DNA of 64,000 nt from Roseovarius spongiae (GTDB taxonomy: Bacteria > Pseudomonadota > Alphaproteobacteria > Rhodobacterales > Rhodobacteraceae), in NCBI RefSeq assembly GCF_003651245.1, contig NZ_RAPE01000001.1, positions 558,001-622,000 on the forward strand, given 5' to 3'. Positions 28,598 to 41,009 of the stretch are shown piece by piece. The translations under genes and the position numbers were made by a program. How positions within the stretch are numbered: the first letter of the stretch is position 1; every line of letters starts with the position of its first letter. The notes beneath the pieces are model-generated. The model did not search any database. It saw only the letters and a program-made list of their open reading frames with translations, and was not told the DNA's origin.

Positions 28598-30208
28598 ATG
28601 AAACATCCAAAAAATCAGGAAATGATCGACAGGCTGGCGGACGCCGCCCGCACAGGGCGCATCTCGCGCCGGTCGTTCATGCGTCACTCACTGGCTGCGG
28701 GCATGACCGTTTCGGCGGCGACCGGCCTCTGGACCGCCAAGGCCCAGGCCGAACCCAAGCGCGGCGGGACGTTCCGCCTTGCGCAGCATGACGGCAACTC
28801 CGGCGACAGCCACGATCCCGGCCTCTATGAGTCCAACGCCGAAATCCTGCTCGCGCATACGTTCCGCGCCTTCCTGACGCAGATCATGCCGGACGGCACG
28901 TTGGCGGGCGACGTGGCGACCGAATGGTCGGCGTCGGAGGACGCGTCGGAATGGACGTTCAAGCTCAACCCCAAGGCGACCTTCCACTCGGGCGGCAAGG
29001 TGACCGCCGAGGATGTCGTCGCGTCGATGAACTTCCATCGCGGGGACGACAGCACCTCGACCGCGAAGGCGCTGATGACGGGGGTGAAGGATATCATCGC
29101 CGAGGACGAGCAGACCGTCACGTTCAAGATGGAGTCGGGCAACGCCGACCTGCCGTGGCTGATGACGGACTACCACCTCGTCATCCTGCCCCGCAACGAG
29201 GATGGTACGGCGAATTGGCAGTCGGGCGATGGCTGCGGCCCCTACAGGCTCGACACGTGGGAGCCGGGGCGGCTCGCCTCCCTGACCCGTCACGAGGACT
29301 GGCACGGGGAGGGCGCGTATTTCGACGCGGTCGAGGTGATTTTCATCAACGATCCCAACGCGCGCCAGACCGCGCTCGTGACCGGCGACGCGGACGCGAC
29401 CAGTTGGCTCGAGAACAAGACGATGGCGTTGCTGGAGCGTCATCCGGACGTCGACGTGATCAACGTGCCCTCGGCGCAGACGGTCACCATGCCGATGTTC
29501 TGCGATCACGAACCGTTCACCGACGTCGACGTGCGCAACGCGCTGAAGCTGTCGATCAAGCGCGAGGAAATGGTTGACACCATCCTCTTCGGCGCCGGCA
29601 GCGTCGCCAATGATTTCCACCATTCGCCGGCGATGCCCTACTACCCCGACGATATCGAGCAACGCACCTACGACCCCGACAAGGCCAAGTCGCTCCTGAA
29701 GAAGGCCGGCAAGGAAAACCTCTCGGTGACGCTGCACAGCGCCGATTCCATCGCGACCGGCGCGGTAGACGTGGCCATCCTCTATGCCGAGCACGCCAAG
29801 GCCGCCGGCATCGACATCAAGGTCCAGCGCGAACCGAACGATGGGTACTGGTCGGACGTATGGCTCAAGAAGCCGTGGTGCATGGTCGCCTGGGGGGCCC
29901 GCCCGACGCCGGACGTGATGTACAGCCTCGCGTACAAGTCCGATGCGGCCTGGAACGAGTCGCATTGGCAGAACGAGGAATTCAACAAGCTGCTGGCTCA
30001 GGCGAAGTCTGAGCTTGACGACTCGCTGCGCGCCGAGATGTATCGCGACATGGCGATCCTCGCCAAGGACGATGGCGGCACGGTTATCCCGTACTGGATG
30101 AACTTCGTCTACGGCAAGCGCAAGAATGTCGGTACGACCGGCGAATACACCAACGCCTGGCAGCTCGACGGTTACCGCGCATGCAGCCGCTGGTGGTTCG
30201 AAAGCTGA
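28598..30208 (+). CDS. Peptide-type ABC transporter substrate-binding protein, copy 2 (Tat-exported)
   Basis: A second 536-residue family 5 binding protein, collinear with copy 1 over its whole length, including RLADAARTGRISRRSFM (Arg24-Arg25 twin arginine) and the ending CSRWWFES against PSRWWFTS. Differences cluster in the ligand-binding lobes, for example YESNAEILLAHTFRAFL against YVSRQQIYLAHQYRSYL. Two binding proteins feeding one permease pair would widen the substrate range. It is followed by a strong stem-loop and then the permease genes. Confidence 0.92.
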   Translation: MKHPKNQEMIDRLADAARTGRISRRSFMRHSLAAGMTVSAATGLWTAKAQAEPKRGGTFRLAQHDGNSGDSHDPGLYESNAEILLAHTFRAFLTQIMPDGTLAGDVATEWSASEDASEWTFKLNPKATFHSGGKVTAEDVVASMNFHRGDDSTSTAKALMTGVKDIIAEDEQTVTFKMESGNADLPWLMTDYHLVILPRNEDGTANWQSGDGCGPYRLDTWEPGRLASLTRHEDWHGEGAYFDAVEVIFINDPNARQTALVTGDADATSWLENKTMALLERHPDVDVINVPSAQTVTMPMFCDHEPFTDVDVRNALKLSIKREEMVDTILFGAGSVANDFHHSPAMPYYPDDIEQRTYDPDKAKSLLKKAGKENLSVTLHSADSIATGAVDVAILYAEHAKAAGIDIKVQREPNDGYWSDVWLKKPWCMVAWGARPTPDVMYSLAYKSDAAWNESHWQNEEFNKLLAQAKSELDDSLRAEMYRDMAILAKDDGGTVIPYWMNFVYGKRKNVGTTGEYTNAWQLDGYRACSRWWFES

Positions 30209-30216
30209 ACGAAACG

Positions 30217-30244
30217 GACCCGGCGCAGATTACTGCGCCGGGTC
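30217..30244 (+). promoter_or_regulatory. Strong stem-loop after the second binding-protein gene
   Basis: GACCCGGCGCAG (30217-30228) and CTGCGCCGGGTC (30233-30244) form a perfect 12-bp stem with an ATTA loop, 8 bases after the stop. AAAACC, not T-rich sequence, follows, so it is likely an mRNA-protecting element that keeps binding protein levels above those of the permeases. Confidence 0.6.
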
Positions 30245-30401
30245 AAAACCTTTCCGGCAGGCGCAACGATGCCCGCTGGAACCACAAGCCGCGCCAGGTT
30301 CACAGAGACCCGATTTAGGGGCGCGGCATAAAAATCTGTTAGGCTGACCGCGTCACCCCGCCCGGGGCAGGCCGGCGCAGCACCAACAGCAGGAGGGACA
30401 A

Positions 30402-31358
30402 ATGGGAGACATACTGGGCCTCGTTGCAAAACGACTCGGTCTCGGATTGGTGATCCTCTTCATCATTTCGATCATCATCTTCTTCATGGTCGAGCTTCTA
30501 CCCGGCGATATCGCCGAGGCGGTTCTCGGACAGGGGGCGACGGAAGAAAACCTCAAGGCGCTGCGCGAGCAGATGGGCCTGAACGATCCGGCGATCATTC
30601 GCTACCTCGGCTGGCTGAAGGGCGCGGTCGTCTTCGATTTCGGAAGGTCGATCGTCACGCAGGAGCCGGTCATCAGCGTGATCGGCGAGCGGTTCGTCAA
30701 CACCCTCTTCCTCGCCACCTACGCCGCGGTGATCGCGGTGCCGATCGCCATCACCCTCGGGGTGATCGTCGCGCTTCTGCGCAACACGATCTTCGACCGG
30801 GTGGTGAACGTGCTGACGCTGACCTCGATCTCCAGCCCCGAATTCTTCCTCGGCTATATCCTGATCCTCTATTTTTCGGTCAAATGGAGCATGTTCCCCG
30901 CGATCGCGAGCCTCAGCGACGGGATGAGCTTCTGGGAACTGCTCGAACGGACCTTCCTGCCCGCGCTGACCCTGGTGCTCGTGGTCGTGGCGCACATGAT
31001 GCGCATGACCCGCGCGGCGATCATCAACCTGCTGGCGTCGCCCTATATCGAAATGGCGCGCCTCAAGGGCACGCCGCCCTGGAAGGTGATCGTGAAACAC
31101 GCGCTCCCGAACGCCTGGGCGCCGATCATCAACGTGGTGGCGCTGAACCTCGCCTATCTGATCACCGGCGTTGTGCTGGTCGAGGTGGTGTTCGTCTATC
31201 CCGGCATCGGGCAGGCGCTGGTCGACGCGGTGTCCAAGCGCGACTTCCCTGTCGTGCAGGCCTGCTGTCTGATCTTCGCCGCGACCTTCATCCTGCTGAA
31301 CCTTGCGGCGGATGTGGGCGCGATCCTGACCAACCCGCGCCTGCGGCATCCGAAGTAA
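30402..31358 (+). CDS. ABC transporter permease, DppB type
   Basis: A 318-residue inner-membrane permease with about six helices. The EAA-like cytoplasmic loop contains ARLKGTPPWKVIVKHALPNA, and the N-terminus GLVAKRLGLGLVILFIISII is typical of DppB/OppB. It pairs with the following permease to form the translocation path. Preceded by an AGGAGGGA site; 13 bases separate it from the next gene. Confidence 0.93.
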   Translation: MGDILGLVAKRLGLGLVILFIISIIIFFMVELLPGDIAEAVLGQGATEENLKALREQMGLNDPAIIRYLGWLKGAVVFDFGRSIVTQEPVISVIGERFVNTLFLATYAAVIAVPIAITLGVIVALLRNTIFDRVVNVLTLTSISSPEFFLGYILILYFSVKWSMFPAIASLSDGMSFWELLERTFLPALTLVLVVVAHMMRMTRAAIINLLASPYIEMARLKGTPPWKVIVKHALPNAWAPIINVVALNLAYLITGVVLVEVVFVYPGIGQALVDAVSKRDFPVVQACCLIFAATFILLNLAADVGAILTNPRLRHPK

Positions 31359-31371
31359 GGGAGGACCGGAC

Positions 31372-32433
31372 ATGACCATATTCGTAATCGGCTACTACGC
31401 CCTGCTTCTGGCGGCATCCTGCGCGGCGGCGTATTTCAACAAGCGGGCCGCGTTCATGCTGCTGTTCTCGCTGACGCTGGTGTCCTTCGTCGTCGGCATC
31501 ATCGGCGGGGCCGGGGCGCTCTACGCGATCGCCGTCGCCGCCGGGATCCTCGCGATGATGGCGATGGTAAGCTACGCGTTCCGCGAATTCCTGATCCTGC
31601 TTGCGGGCAAGGAAACCGCCAAGGAGCTGCGCACCGCGCCGCTGACGGCGGCCTTCGGGATGTTCATCATCTTCACCTACGTGATCGCGGGCATCTTCGC
31701 GCCCTGGATCGCGCCGCACGGCGAGGCCGAGGTCATCTCCTCGGCCTTCGCGCCGGCGGATGCGAACATGCTGCTGGGCGCGGACCAGCTGGGCCGCGAC
31801 ATGTTCAGCCGGCTGGTCTACGGCACGCGCAACTCCGTGGGCCTGTCGCTCACCGCGACGATCGGGGCGTTCGTCCTCGGCGCCGGGGCGGGGCTTCTGG
31901 CCGCGACCAAGGGCGGCTGGTTCGACCAGCTCATGGGGCGGCTCGCGGACGTGATCATGTCGATCCCGTCGCTGATCTTCGCGCTGCTGATGCTGTCGAT
32001 CTTCGGCCCCTCGATGCCGGTCATCATCGTCGCGGTGGCCATCATCTACGCGCCGCGCGTCTTCCGCCTCACCAGGGCGGTGGCGGGCAACGTCGTGGTG
32101 ATGGACTACATCGAGGCGGCCAAGCTGCGCGGCGAAGGGACCGGATACCTCATCCGGCGGGAAATCTTGCCCAACTCGACCGCGCCGCTGATCGCGGAGT
32201 TCGGGCTCGAGTTCTGCTTCGTCTTCCTGCTGGTGGCGGGGCTGTCGTTCCTCGGCCTCGGTATCCAGCCGCCGACGGCGGACTGGGGGTCGATGGTGCG
32301 CGAGAACGCGACGCTGATTTCGTTCGGTGAGATCACGCCCCTGATTCCGGCGGCGGCCATCGCGCTGCTGACCGTCGCGGTCAACTTCGTGGTGGACTGG
32401 ATGCTTCACCGTTCCTCCGGCCTGAAGGAGTAA
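31372..32433 (+). CDS. ABC transporter permease, DppC type
   Basis: A 353-residue permease. The DppC/OppC core begins around residue 90 (LRTAPLTAAFGMFIIFTYVI), with LLGADQLGRDMFSRLVYGTR and the EAA loop AAKLRGEGTGYLIRREILPN. It is longer than usual: about 75 extra N-terminal residues form two or three more hydrophobic helices (MTIFVIGYYALLLAASCAAA onwards). The extension is shared with some roseobacter transporters as far as I recall. The ATP-binding gene starts 6 bases later. Confidence 0.92.
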   Translation: MTIFVIGYYALLLAASCAAAYFNKRAAFMLLFSLTLVSFVVGIIGGAGALYAIAVAAGILAMMAMVSYAFREFLILLAGKETAKELRTAPLTAAFGMFIIFTYVIAGIFAPWIAPHGEAEVISSAFAPADANMLLGADQLGRDMFSRLVYGTRNSVGLSLTATIGAFVLGAGAGLLAATKGGWFDQLMGRLADVIMSIPSLIFALLMLSIFGPSMPVIIVAVAIIYAPRVFRLTRAVAGNVVVMDYIEAAKLRGEGTGYLIRREILPNSTAPLIAEFGLEFCFVFLLVAGLSFLGLGIQPPTADWGSMVRENATLISFGEITPLIPAAAIALLTVAVNFVVDWMLHRSSGLKE

Positions 32434-32439
32434 TCAACA

Positions 32440-34122
32440 ATGTCCCCCAAGAAAGAAGTCCTGCTCAAGATCCGGAACCTGAAAATCCAGGGATATTCGG
32501 ACGAAACCTGGGTCGACATCATCAAGGGTGTCGACCTCACCCTCCACCGGGGCGAGGTGATGGGCCTGATCGGCGAATCCGGCGCCGGCAAATCCACCAT
32601 CGGCGCCGCCGCGATGGGCTACGCCCGCGACGGCACGCGCATCACCGAGGACAGCTCAATCGAGTTCGACGGGATCGAGCTGACCACCTCGACCGAATCC
32701 GAGCGCCGCGCGCTGCGCGGATCGCGCATCGCCTACGTGGCGCAATCGGCGGCGGCGTCCTTCAACCCGGCGCACAAGATCATCGATCAGCACACCGAGG
32801 CGCCGCTGCACTACCGGCTGCGCAAGCGGACCGAGGCGCAGGAAGACGCGATGGACCTCTACGAGCGTCTGCGCCTGCCCAATCCGCATGAGATCGGGTT
32901 CCGCTACCCGCACCAGGTCTCGGGCGGGCAGTTGCAGCGGGCGATGACGGCGATGGCGATGTCCTGCCGGCCGGACCTCATCATCTTCGACGAACCGACG
33001 ACCGCGCTTGACGTGACGACCCAGATCGAGGTTCTGGCGGCGATCCGCGACATCGTCGATCAGTTCAATACCGCCGCGCTCTACATCACGCACGACCTTG
33101 CCGTGGTGGCGCAGATGGCCGACACGATCAAGGTGCTGCTCAAGGGTAACGAGGTCGAAGAGGCCCCGACCGAGGAGATGCTGAGTAACCCCAAGGAGGA
33201 TTACACGAAATCCCTATGGGCGGTGCGCAGCTTCGAGAGCCCGCAGCGCACCCGCGAGGGGCGCGAATGCCTGATCTCGGTCAAGAACGTGGACGCGGCC
33301 TATGCGTCCGGCCCCAAGATTCTCGATGACGTGAGTTTCGATATCTACGAGGGCATGACCGTCGCGGTGGTGGGCGAATCCGGGTCCGGCAAATCGACCA
33401 CGGCACGGGTCATCACCGGCCTGTTGCCGCCCCAGAAGGGCGAGGTGTTGTTCAAGGGCGAACCCTTCCCGCCGGATTACCGCAACCGCAACAAGGAACA
33501 GCTGCGCCAGTGCCAGATGATCTACCAGATGGCCGATACCGCGCTCAATCCCAAGGTGCGGATATCCGAGATCATCGGGCGTCCGGCGCAGTTCTATTCC
33601 GGCCTCAAGGGGACCGCGCTCAAGGCGCGGGTGGACGAACTGCTCGACCTGATCGAGCTGGAGCCTTCGAAATACTACAACCGCTTTCCGCCGGAGTTGT
33701 CCGGCGGGCAGAAGCAGCGCATCGGGATCGCCCGCGCGCTGGCGGCCGAACCCAGCTTCATCGTCTGCGACGAGGTGACCTCGGCGCTCGACCAGTTGGT
33801 CGCCGAGGGCATCCTGCGCCTTCTCGACCGGCTCCAGAACGAGCTGAACCTGGCGTATATGTTCATCACCCATGACCTTGCGACGGTGCGTTCCATCGCG
33901 GACGAGGTGATCGTCATGCAGCACGGCAAGGTGGTCGAGCAGGGGCCCAAGGACCAGATGTTCAAACCCCCGCACCACCCCTATACCGACCTGCTGCTGA
34001 GTTCGGTTCCCGAGATGGACCCGAACTGGCTGACCACGCTGCTCGAAGAGCGGGGCGTGGACAATATCGGCGATGCGGCCGCGGCCAATATCGATCCCGA
34101 CGACGCCAAGATCGCCCCCTGA
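32440..34122 (+). CDS. ABC transporter ATP-binding protein, fused double cassette
   Basis: A 560-residue protein with two complete nucleotide-binding domains, equivalent to DppD and DppF fused. Domain 1: Walker A GESGAGKST (45-53), signature VSGGQLQRA, Walker B LIIFDEPTTALD. Domain 2: Walker A GESGSGKST (about 312-320), signature LSGGQKQR, and a Walker B variant FIVCDEVTSALDQ, with Val where Pro is common. Each domain keeps the H-loop (THDLA). It powers the importer encoded just upstream and ends the operon. Confidence 0.94.
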   Translation: MSPKKEVLLKIRNLKIQGYSDETWVDIIKGVDLTLHRGEVMGLIGESGAGKSTIGAAAMGYARDGTRITEDSSIEFDGIELTTSTESERRALRGSRIAYVAQSAAASFNPAHKIIDQHTEAPLHYRLRKRTEAQEDAMDLYERLRLPNPHEIGFRYPHQVSGGQLQRAMTAMAMSCRPDLIIFDEPTTALDVTTQIEVLAAIRDIVDQFNTAALYITHDLAVVAQMADTIKVLLKGNEVEEAPTEEMLSNPKEDYTKSLWAVRSFESPQRTREGRECLISVKNVDAAYASGPKILDDVSFDIYEGMTVAVVGESGSGKSTTARVITGLLPPQKGEVLFKGEPFPPDYRNRNKEQLRQCQMIYQMADTALNPKVRISEIIGRPAQFYSGLKGTALKARVDELLDLIELEPSKYYNRFPPELSGGQKQRIGIARALAAEPSFIVCDEVTSALDQLVAEGILRLLDRLQNELNLAYMFITHDLATVRSIADEVIVMQHGKVVEQGPKDQMFKPPHHPYTDLLLSSVPEMDPNWLTTLLEERGVDNIGDAAAANIDPDDAKIAP

Positions 34123-34147
34123 CCGGGACGGGATGGCGGAAAAAAAA

Positions 34148-34185
34148 GACGGCGGAGAGGGTATCCTCTCAGCCGTCGTTTCTTT
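34148..34185 (+). terminator. Terminator of the peptide importer operon
   Basis: GACGGC and GCCGTC, with an inner AGAGG/CCTCT stem, form a long hairpin at 34148-34177, followed by GTTTCTTTC. The A-run ahead of it (34141-34147) makes it usable in the opposite direction too, for the small genes on the minus strand. Confidence 0.85.
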
Positions 34186-34204
34186 CAAATTATTGGCCTG
34201 CTTT

Positions 34205-34324
34205 CTATATGATGGCGAGCGCCGAAAATATCATCGTGCCGACAATGACCGCATAGACGATCAATACGGCGGGAAAGGTGGCGCTGTGCGCGCGCAGTTC
34301 GCGGTTCAGTTGTTCACGCGTCAT
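34205..34324 (-). CDS. Small single-helix membrane protein, 39 residues (paralogue B)
   Basis: A 39-residue protein, reading MTREQLNRELRAHSATFPAV and then a hydrophobic helix to the end (residues 17-39). It is 25/39 identical by my count to the product of the neighbouring gene at 34463-34585, in the same direction. Conservation is strongest in the start MTR..LNRE and HSATFPAVL. A TGGAG site lies about 8 bases ahead of the ATG. Two copies in tandem support real coding despite the size. Function is unknown; I know no family. Confidence 0.7.
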   Translation of the reverse strand: MTREQLNRELRAHSATFPAVLIVYAVIVGTMIFSALAII

Positions 34325-34462
34325 GGCCGGACTCCATTGCAGGAGGGAAGGGGCGGACCCCGACCGGAGGTGGTAGAGAGTGGCGAATGCGGTTTGCCGT
34401 CCGTCAATCGCCAGGTTTGCTGGGTGGTTGGGTTGACGTCGCGACCGGGTCGCGATATCGGA

Positions 34463-34585
34463 TCAGGCCGTGATCGCCATCGCGGACAGAACCAGCGTCC
34501 CGATCAGTGCGCCGTAAACGGTGAGCACAGCCGGGAAGGTGGCACTATGCATGCGAAATTCGCGATTCAGTTCATCCCGTGTCAT
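34463..34585 (-). CDS. Small single-helix membrane protein, 40 residues (paralogue A)
   Basis: A 40-residue protein starting MTRDELNREFRMHSATFPAV with one C-terminal hydrophobic helix (about 17-38). The ATG at 34585 has a perfect AAGGAGG site 5 bases upstream. The frame is open further upstream but without a ribosome binding site. It is the first of two tandem paralogues, with 138 bases between them. The helix plus basic, amphipathic N-terminus suggests a membrane-associated regulator or a subunit of a larger complex. Confidence 0.75.
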   Translation of the reverse strand: MTRDELNREFRMHSATFPAVLTVYGALIGTLVLSAMAITA

Positions 34586-34836
34586 AGGTGCCTCCTTGGT
34601 TCGTGTTCGCAGTCCATGGCGCATCACGCGCCTACACCGCAGATAACCAGTTTGGTTTGATTTGCAAGCATCAAATAGGGAAAATGCCTGCGAAATTCGC
34701 AATGCTGCTGGTCGATGGGCGCATGCCCGGCGAGAGGGTGTGTAACTGACTGAAACTACGGTCTAAATTCAAATGAACAAGGTGTTGTAGAATAGCCTCG
34801 GTCCGGCGGTGTCACCGGGGCTCCAAGGGTCCGCCA

Positions 34837-34861
34837 GGGCCGTCCGTTTACCGGGCGGCCC
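34837..34861 (-). terminator. Hairpin after carB
   Basis: GGGCCGTCCG (34837-34846) and CGGGCGGCCC (34852-34861) form a 10-bp stem with one mismatch, 4 bases beyond the carB stop on the minus strand. No T-run follows, so the terminator call is moderate. Confidence 0.5.
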
Positions 34862-34864
34862 GTT

Positions 34865-38194
<3,330 letters not shown>

Positions 38195-38343
38195 GTCGGA
38201 TCCTCGGGTTCTTGCGGGCGGCAAATTGCTGGCGGTTATATCCCTGACGCGCCCCGGCGCAAGGGGGCGCGGCGCGGATTTCCCCCTGTTGTCCCTGGCG
38301 CGCAGCGATTAGGGATGCCGTCAACCAGCCAGGGGGCGCGGAC

Positions 38344-39474
38344 GTGCAGATTCGTTTCGATCATGGACCGGGCGGCGGCGCGCAGCTCTTCAAAGCGTCG
38401 CGGCGCCGGATCCGGGCCGAACGCCCGGAGGAGGTTCCCGCCGCGCTCGCCGCGCTCGACGCCGCGCGCGCAGACGGGCTGTGGATCGCCGGCTACGCCT
38501 CATACGAGCTGGGCTATGCGCTCGAGGCGCGCCTTGCGCCGCTCATGCCCGCCGCGCGGCGCGTCCCGCTGATGAGCTTCGCCGCCTACGACGCGCCGCG
38601 CGCAGCCGAACCGCTCGTCGCCGGCGCCGGCGCGCTGGGCGAGGCGGTCCCGCTCTGGGACGCCGCGCGTTATGGGCAGGCCTTCGATGCGGTCCACGCG
38701 CTGATCGGGGCGGGGGATATCTACCAGGCGAACCTCACCTTCCCGCTGGAGATGGAGGCGCGCGGCGACGCCGGCGCGCTCTACGCCGCGCTGGCCGCGA
38801 TTCAGCCGGTGCGCCACGGCGCCCTGATCGAGGAGGACCGGCGCGTGATCCTGTCGCGCTCGCCAGAACTGTTCTTCCGCACAGACGCAGAGGGCGGTAT
38901 CGAAACCCGACCGATGAAGGGCACCCAGCCGCGCAGCGCCGACGCGGCCGAGGACGCGCGGCGGCGCTATTTCCTGCAATCGGATGAAAAGAACCGCGCC
39001 GAGAACCTGATGATCGTGGATCTCCTGCGCAACGACATCAGCCGGATCTGCGTGCCCGGATCGGTGCAGGTCCCCGAGTTGTTCACCATCGAGAGCTACG
39101 AAACCGTGCACCAGATGACCTCGCTGGTGACGGGGCGGATGCAGCCCGGCGCCGGCCTCGCCGCGATTCTCTGCGCGCTCTTTCCCTGCGGCTCGATCAC
39201 CGGCGCGCCCAAGCTGCGCGCGATGGAGATCCTGCGCGCGCTCGAGCCGCGTCCGCGCGACATCTATTGCGGCGCGATCGGCTGGGCCGCGCCGGACGGG
39301 CGGGCCGAGTTCTCGGTCGCGATCCGCACGCTGCTGCTGGAAGGCGAGCGCGCCACGCTAAACGTGGGCGGCGGCATCGTTCATGACAGCACCGCAACGG
39401 CCGAATACGAGGAGGCGCTGTGGAAAGCGCGGTTCATCCGGCCCCTCATCGGGGAGGATAAGGGGCGGAGCTGA
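38344..39474 (+). CDS. pabB: Aminodeoxychorismate synthase component I
   Basis: A 376-residue chorismate-utilising enzyme for p-aminobenzoate and so folate synthesis. The GTG at 38344 starts MQIRFDHGPGGG. Family residues include GDIYQANLTF (about 120), MKGTQPRS, ENLMIVDLLRNDISR and the GSITGAPKLRAMEI loop. It is a short PabB with the N-terminal subdomain reduced, as often in roseobacters. The partner glutaminase (pabA) and lyase (pabC) are not next to it; the following gene is on the other strand. Confidence 0.9.
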   Translation: MQIRFDHGPGGGAQLFKASRRRIRAERPEEVPAALAALDAARADGLWIAGYASYELGYALEARLAPLMPAARRVPLMSFAAYDAPRAAEPLVAGAGALGEAVPLWDAARYGQAFDAVHALIGAGDIYQANLTFPLEMEARGDAGALYAALAAIQPVRHGALIEEDRRVILSRSPELFFRTDAEGGIETRPMKGTQPRSADAAEDARRRYFLQSDEKNRAENLMIVDLLRNDISRICVPGSVQVPELFTIESYETVHQMTSLVTGRMQPGAGLAAILCALFPCGSITGAPKLRAMEILRALEPRPRDIYCGAIGWAAPDGRAEFSVAIRTLLLEGERATLNVGGGIVHDSTATAEYEEALWKARFIRPLIGEDKGRS

Positions 39475-39530
39475 AATCCCGCCACCAGGCTCTTCTTGTT
39501 ACCCGAAATCTCCCTGCCAGAGGCAACAGA

Positions 39531-40769
39531 CTATTCCGCCGCCTGCCGCTCCATGCCGCGGTCGGGTGGGTAGAGGTAGTCGCGCGTCAGCGGCACGGCG
39601 TCCTTGGTCGGCGACAGTTGCACCTGGAACACCACCTGCCGGTTCAGCCGGAAGGTCAGTTCGCAGGCGATCAGGTAATAGCGCCACATCCGGCAGAACT
39701 TCTCGTCATAGAGGTCGCGCGCCTTGTCGATATTCGCCACGAAGCGGTCGTGCCAGTGCTTCAGCGTCTCCGCGTAATGCAGGCGCAGCACCTCCACGTC
39801 GGTGGTGTAGAGATCGGTATCCTCGATCACCCGCACCATCTCCGAAAGGGCGGGGACATAGCCGCCCGGGAAGATGTATTTCGCGATCCAGGGGCTCGTC
39901 GTTCCCGGCGGGCGCGCGCGCCCAATGCAATGGACGAGCGCGACCCCCTGCGGATCGAGCAGTTCCTCGATCTTGTTGAAATAGGTGTGGTAATGGGGCA
40001 CGCCGACATGCTCGAACATGCCGATGGACACGATCCGGTCGAAGCGGCCCTCGACCTCGCGGTAGTCGATCAGCTCGAACTTCGCCCGGTCCTGCAATCC
40101 CGCCTCGGCCGCGCGCCTGTTGGCGATGGCGTGCTGCTCGGACGACAGCGTGACGCCCAGCACCTCGGCGCCGTAGTCCCGCGCGAGCGTGAGGCCCATG
40201 CCGCCCCAGCCGCAGCCGATGTCGAGCACGCGCATCCCCGGCTCGACCAGCAGCTTGGCCGCGATGTGGTGCTTCTTGGCCTCCTGGGCCTCATCCAGCG
40301 TCATGGCGGGATCGCTGAAATAGGCGCAGGAATACTGCCGGTCCGCGTCGAGGAACAGATCGTAGAGCTCACCCGAAAGGTCGTAGTGATGCGCCACGTT
40401 GGTGCGCGCGCGCGAGGCGGGGTTGAACTGCGTCACCCAGCGCCCGACCCGGCGCAACGCCTCGATCTGGCGGTGCCAGGGCGCGTCGCCGCCCGGCGCG
40501 TCCGCGACGTTGCCGATGGCGAGCGTCAGCAGCCCGTAGAGATCGTCATTCTCGATGGTGAGCCGCCCGTCCACATAGCCCTCGCCGACGGCCATGTCCG
40601 GCGACATCACGATCTTGCGGGGCAGGGCGGGGTCATGCAGGGTGACGGCGACATCGGCCCCGTCGGTGGATCCGGAATAGACGCGCTCGGTCCCGTCCGG
40701 GTAGATGAGACGCAGCCTTCCCTTGTGCACCAGGTGCGTCAGGAACCCGTGAAGCAAGTGGGCCCACAT
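39531..40769 (-). CDS. Cyclopropane-fatty-acyl-phospholipid synthase-like methyltransferase
   Basis: A 412-residue class I methyltransferase. After an N-terminal SCP2-like region comes NVAHHYDLSGELYDLFLDAD, the SAM motif VLDIGCGWGGMG (about 187-198), the SIGMFEHVG loop (about 247-255) and CELTFRLNRQVVFQVQLSP at the C-terminus. It matches the CFA synthase family, which adds a methylene from SAM to unsaturated phospholipid acyl chains. Related enzymes methylate other lipids, so the exact product is open. Monocistronic, facing pabB. Confidence 0.9.
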   Translation of the reverse strand: MWAHLLHGFLTHLVHKGRLRLIYPDGTERVYSGSTDGADVAVTLHDPALPRKIVMSPDMAVGEGYVDGRLTIENDDLYGLLTLAIGNVADAPGGDAPWHRQIEALRRVGRWVTQFNPASRARTNVAHHYDLSGELYDLFLDADRQYSCAYFSDPAMTLDEAQEAKKHHIAAKLLVEPGMRVLDIGCGWGGMGLTLARDYGAEVLGVTLSSEQHAIANRRAAEAGLQDRAKFELIDYREVEGRFDRIVSIGMFEHVGVPHYHTYFNKIEELLDPQGVALVHCIGRARPPGTTSPWIAKYIFPGGYVPALSEMVRVIEDTDLYTTDVEVLRLHYAETLKHWHDRFVANIDKARDLYDEKFCRMWRYYLIACELTFRLNRQVVFQVQLSPTKDAVPLTRDYLYPPDRGMERQAAE

Positions 40770-41009
40770 GGCTCAGCCCTCCGTCTTGTGCGCCGCAGCG
40801 CGGTTGTTTTCCTTCCGGCAATGCGTTGTCCGCATTCTTTCTGCGGGAATAAGCCGAGTGTCGCCCAAATATCCTCGCCTGTAAACGTTTGAGATAACGC
40901 GCGGGTTCCGTTGAGCGGCGGCGGACCTCTTGACTTTGCGCGTTGGGCGCGGTGTATCGGCGCGAACCCACGCCAGCGCCCGCGCCCGCCGGGCCCCGAG
41001 AGGACCACC

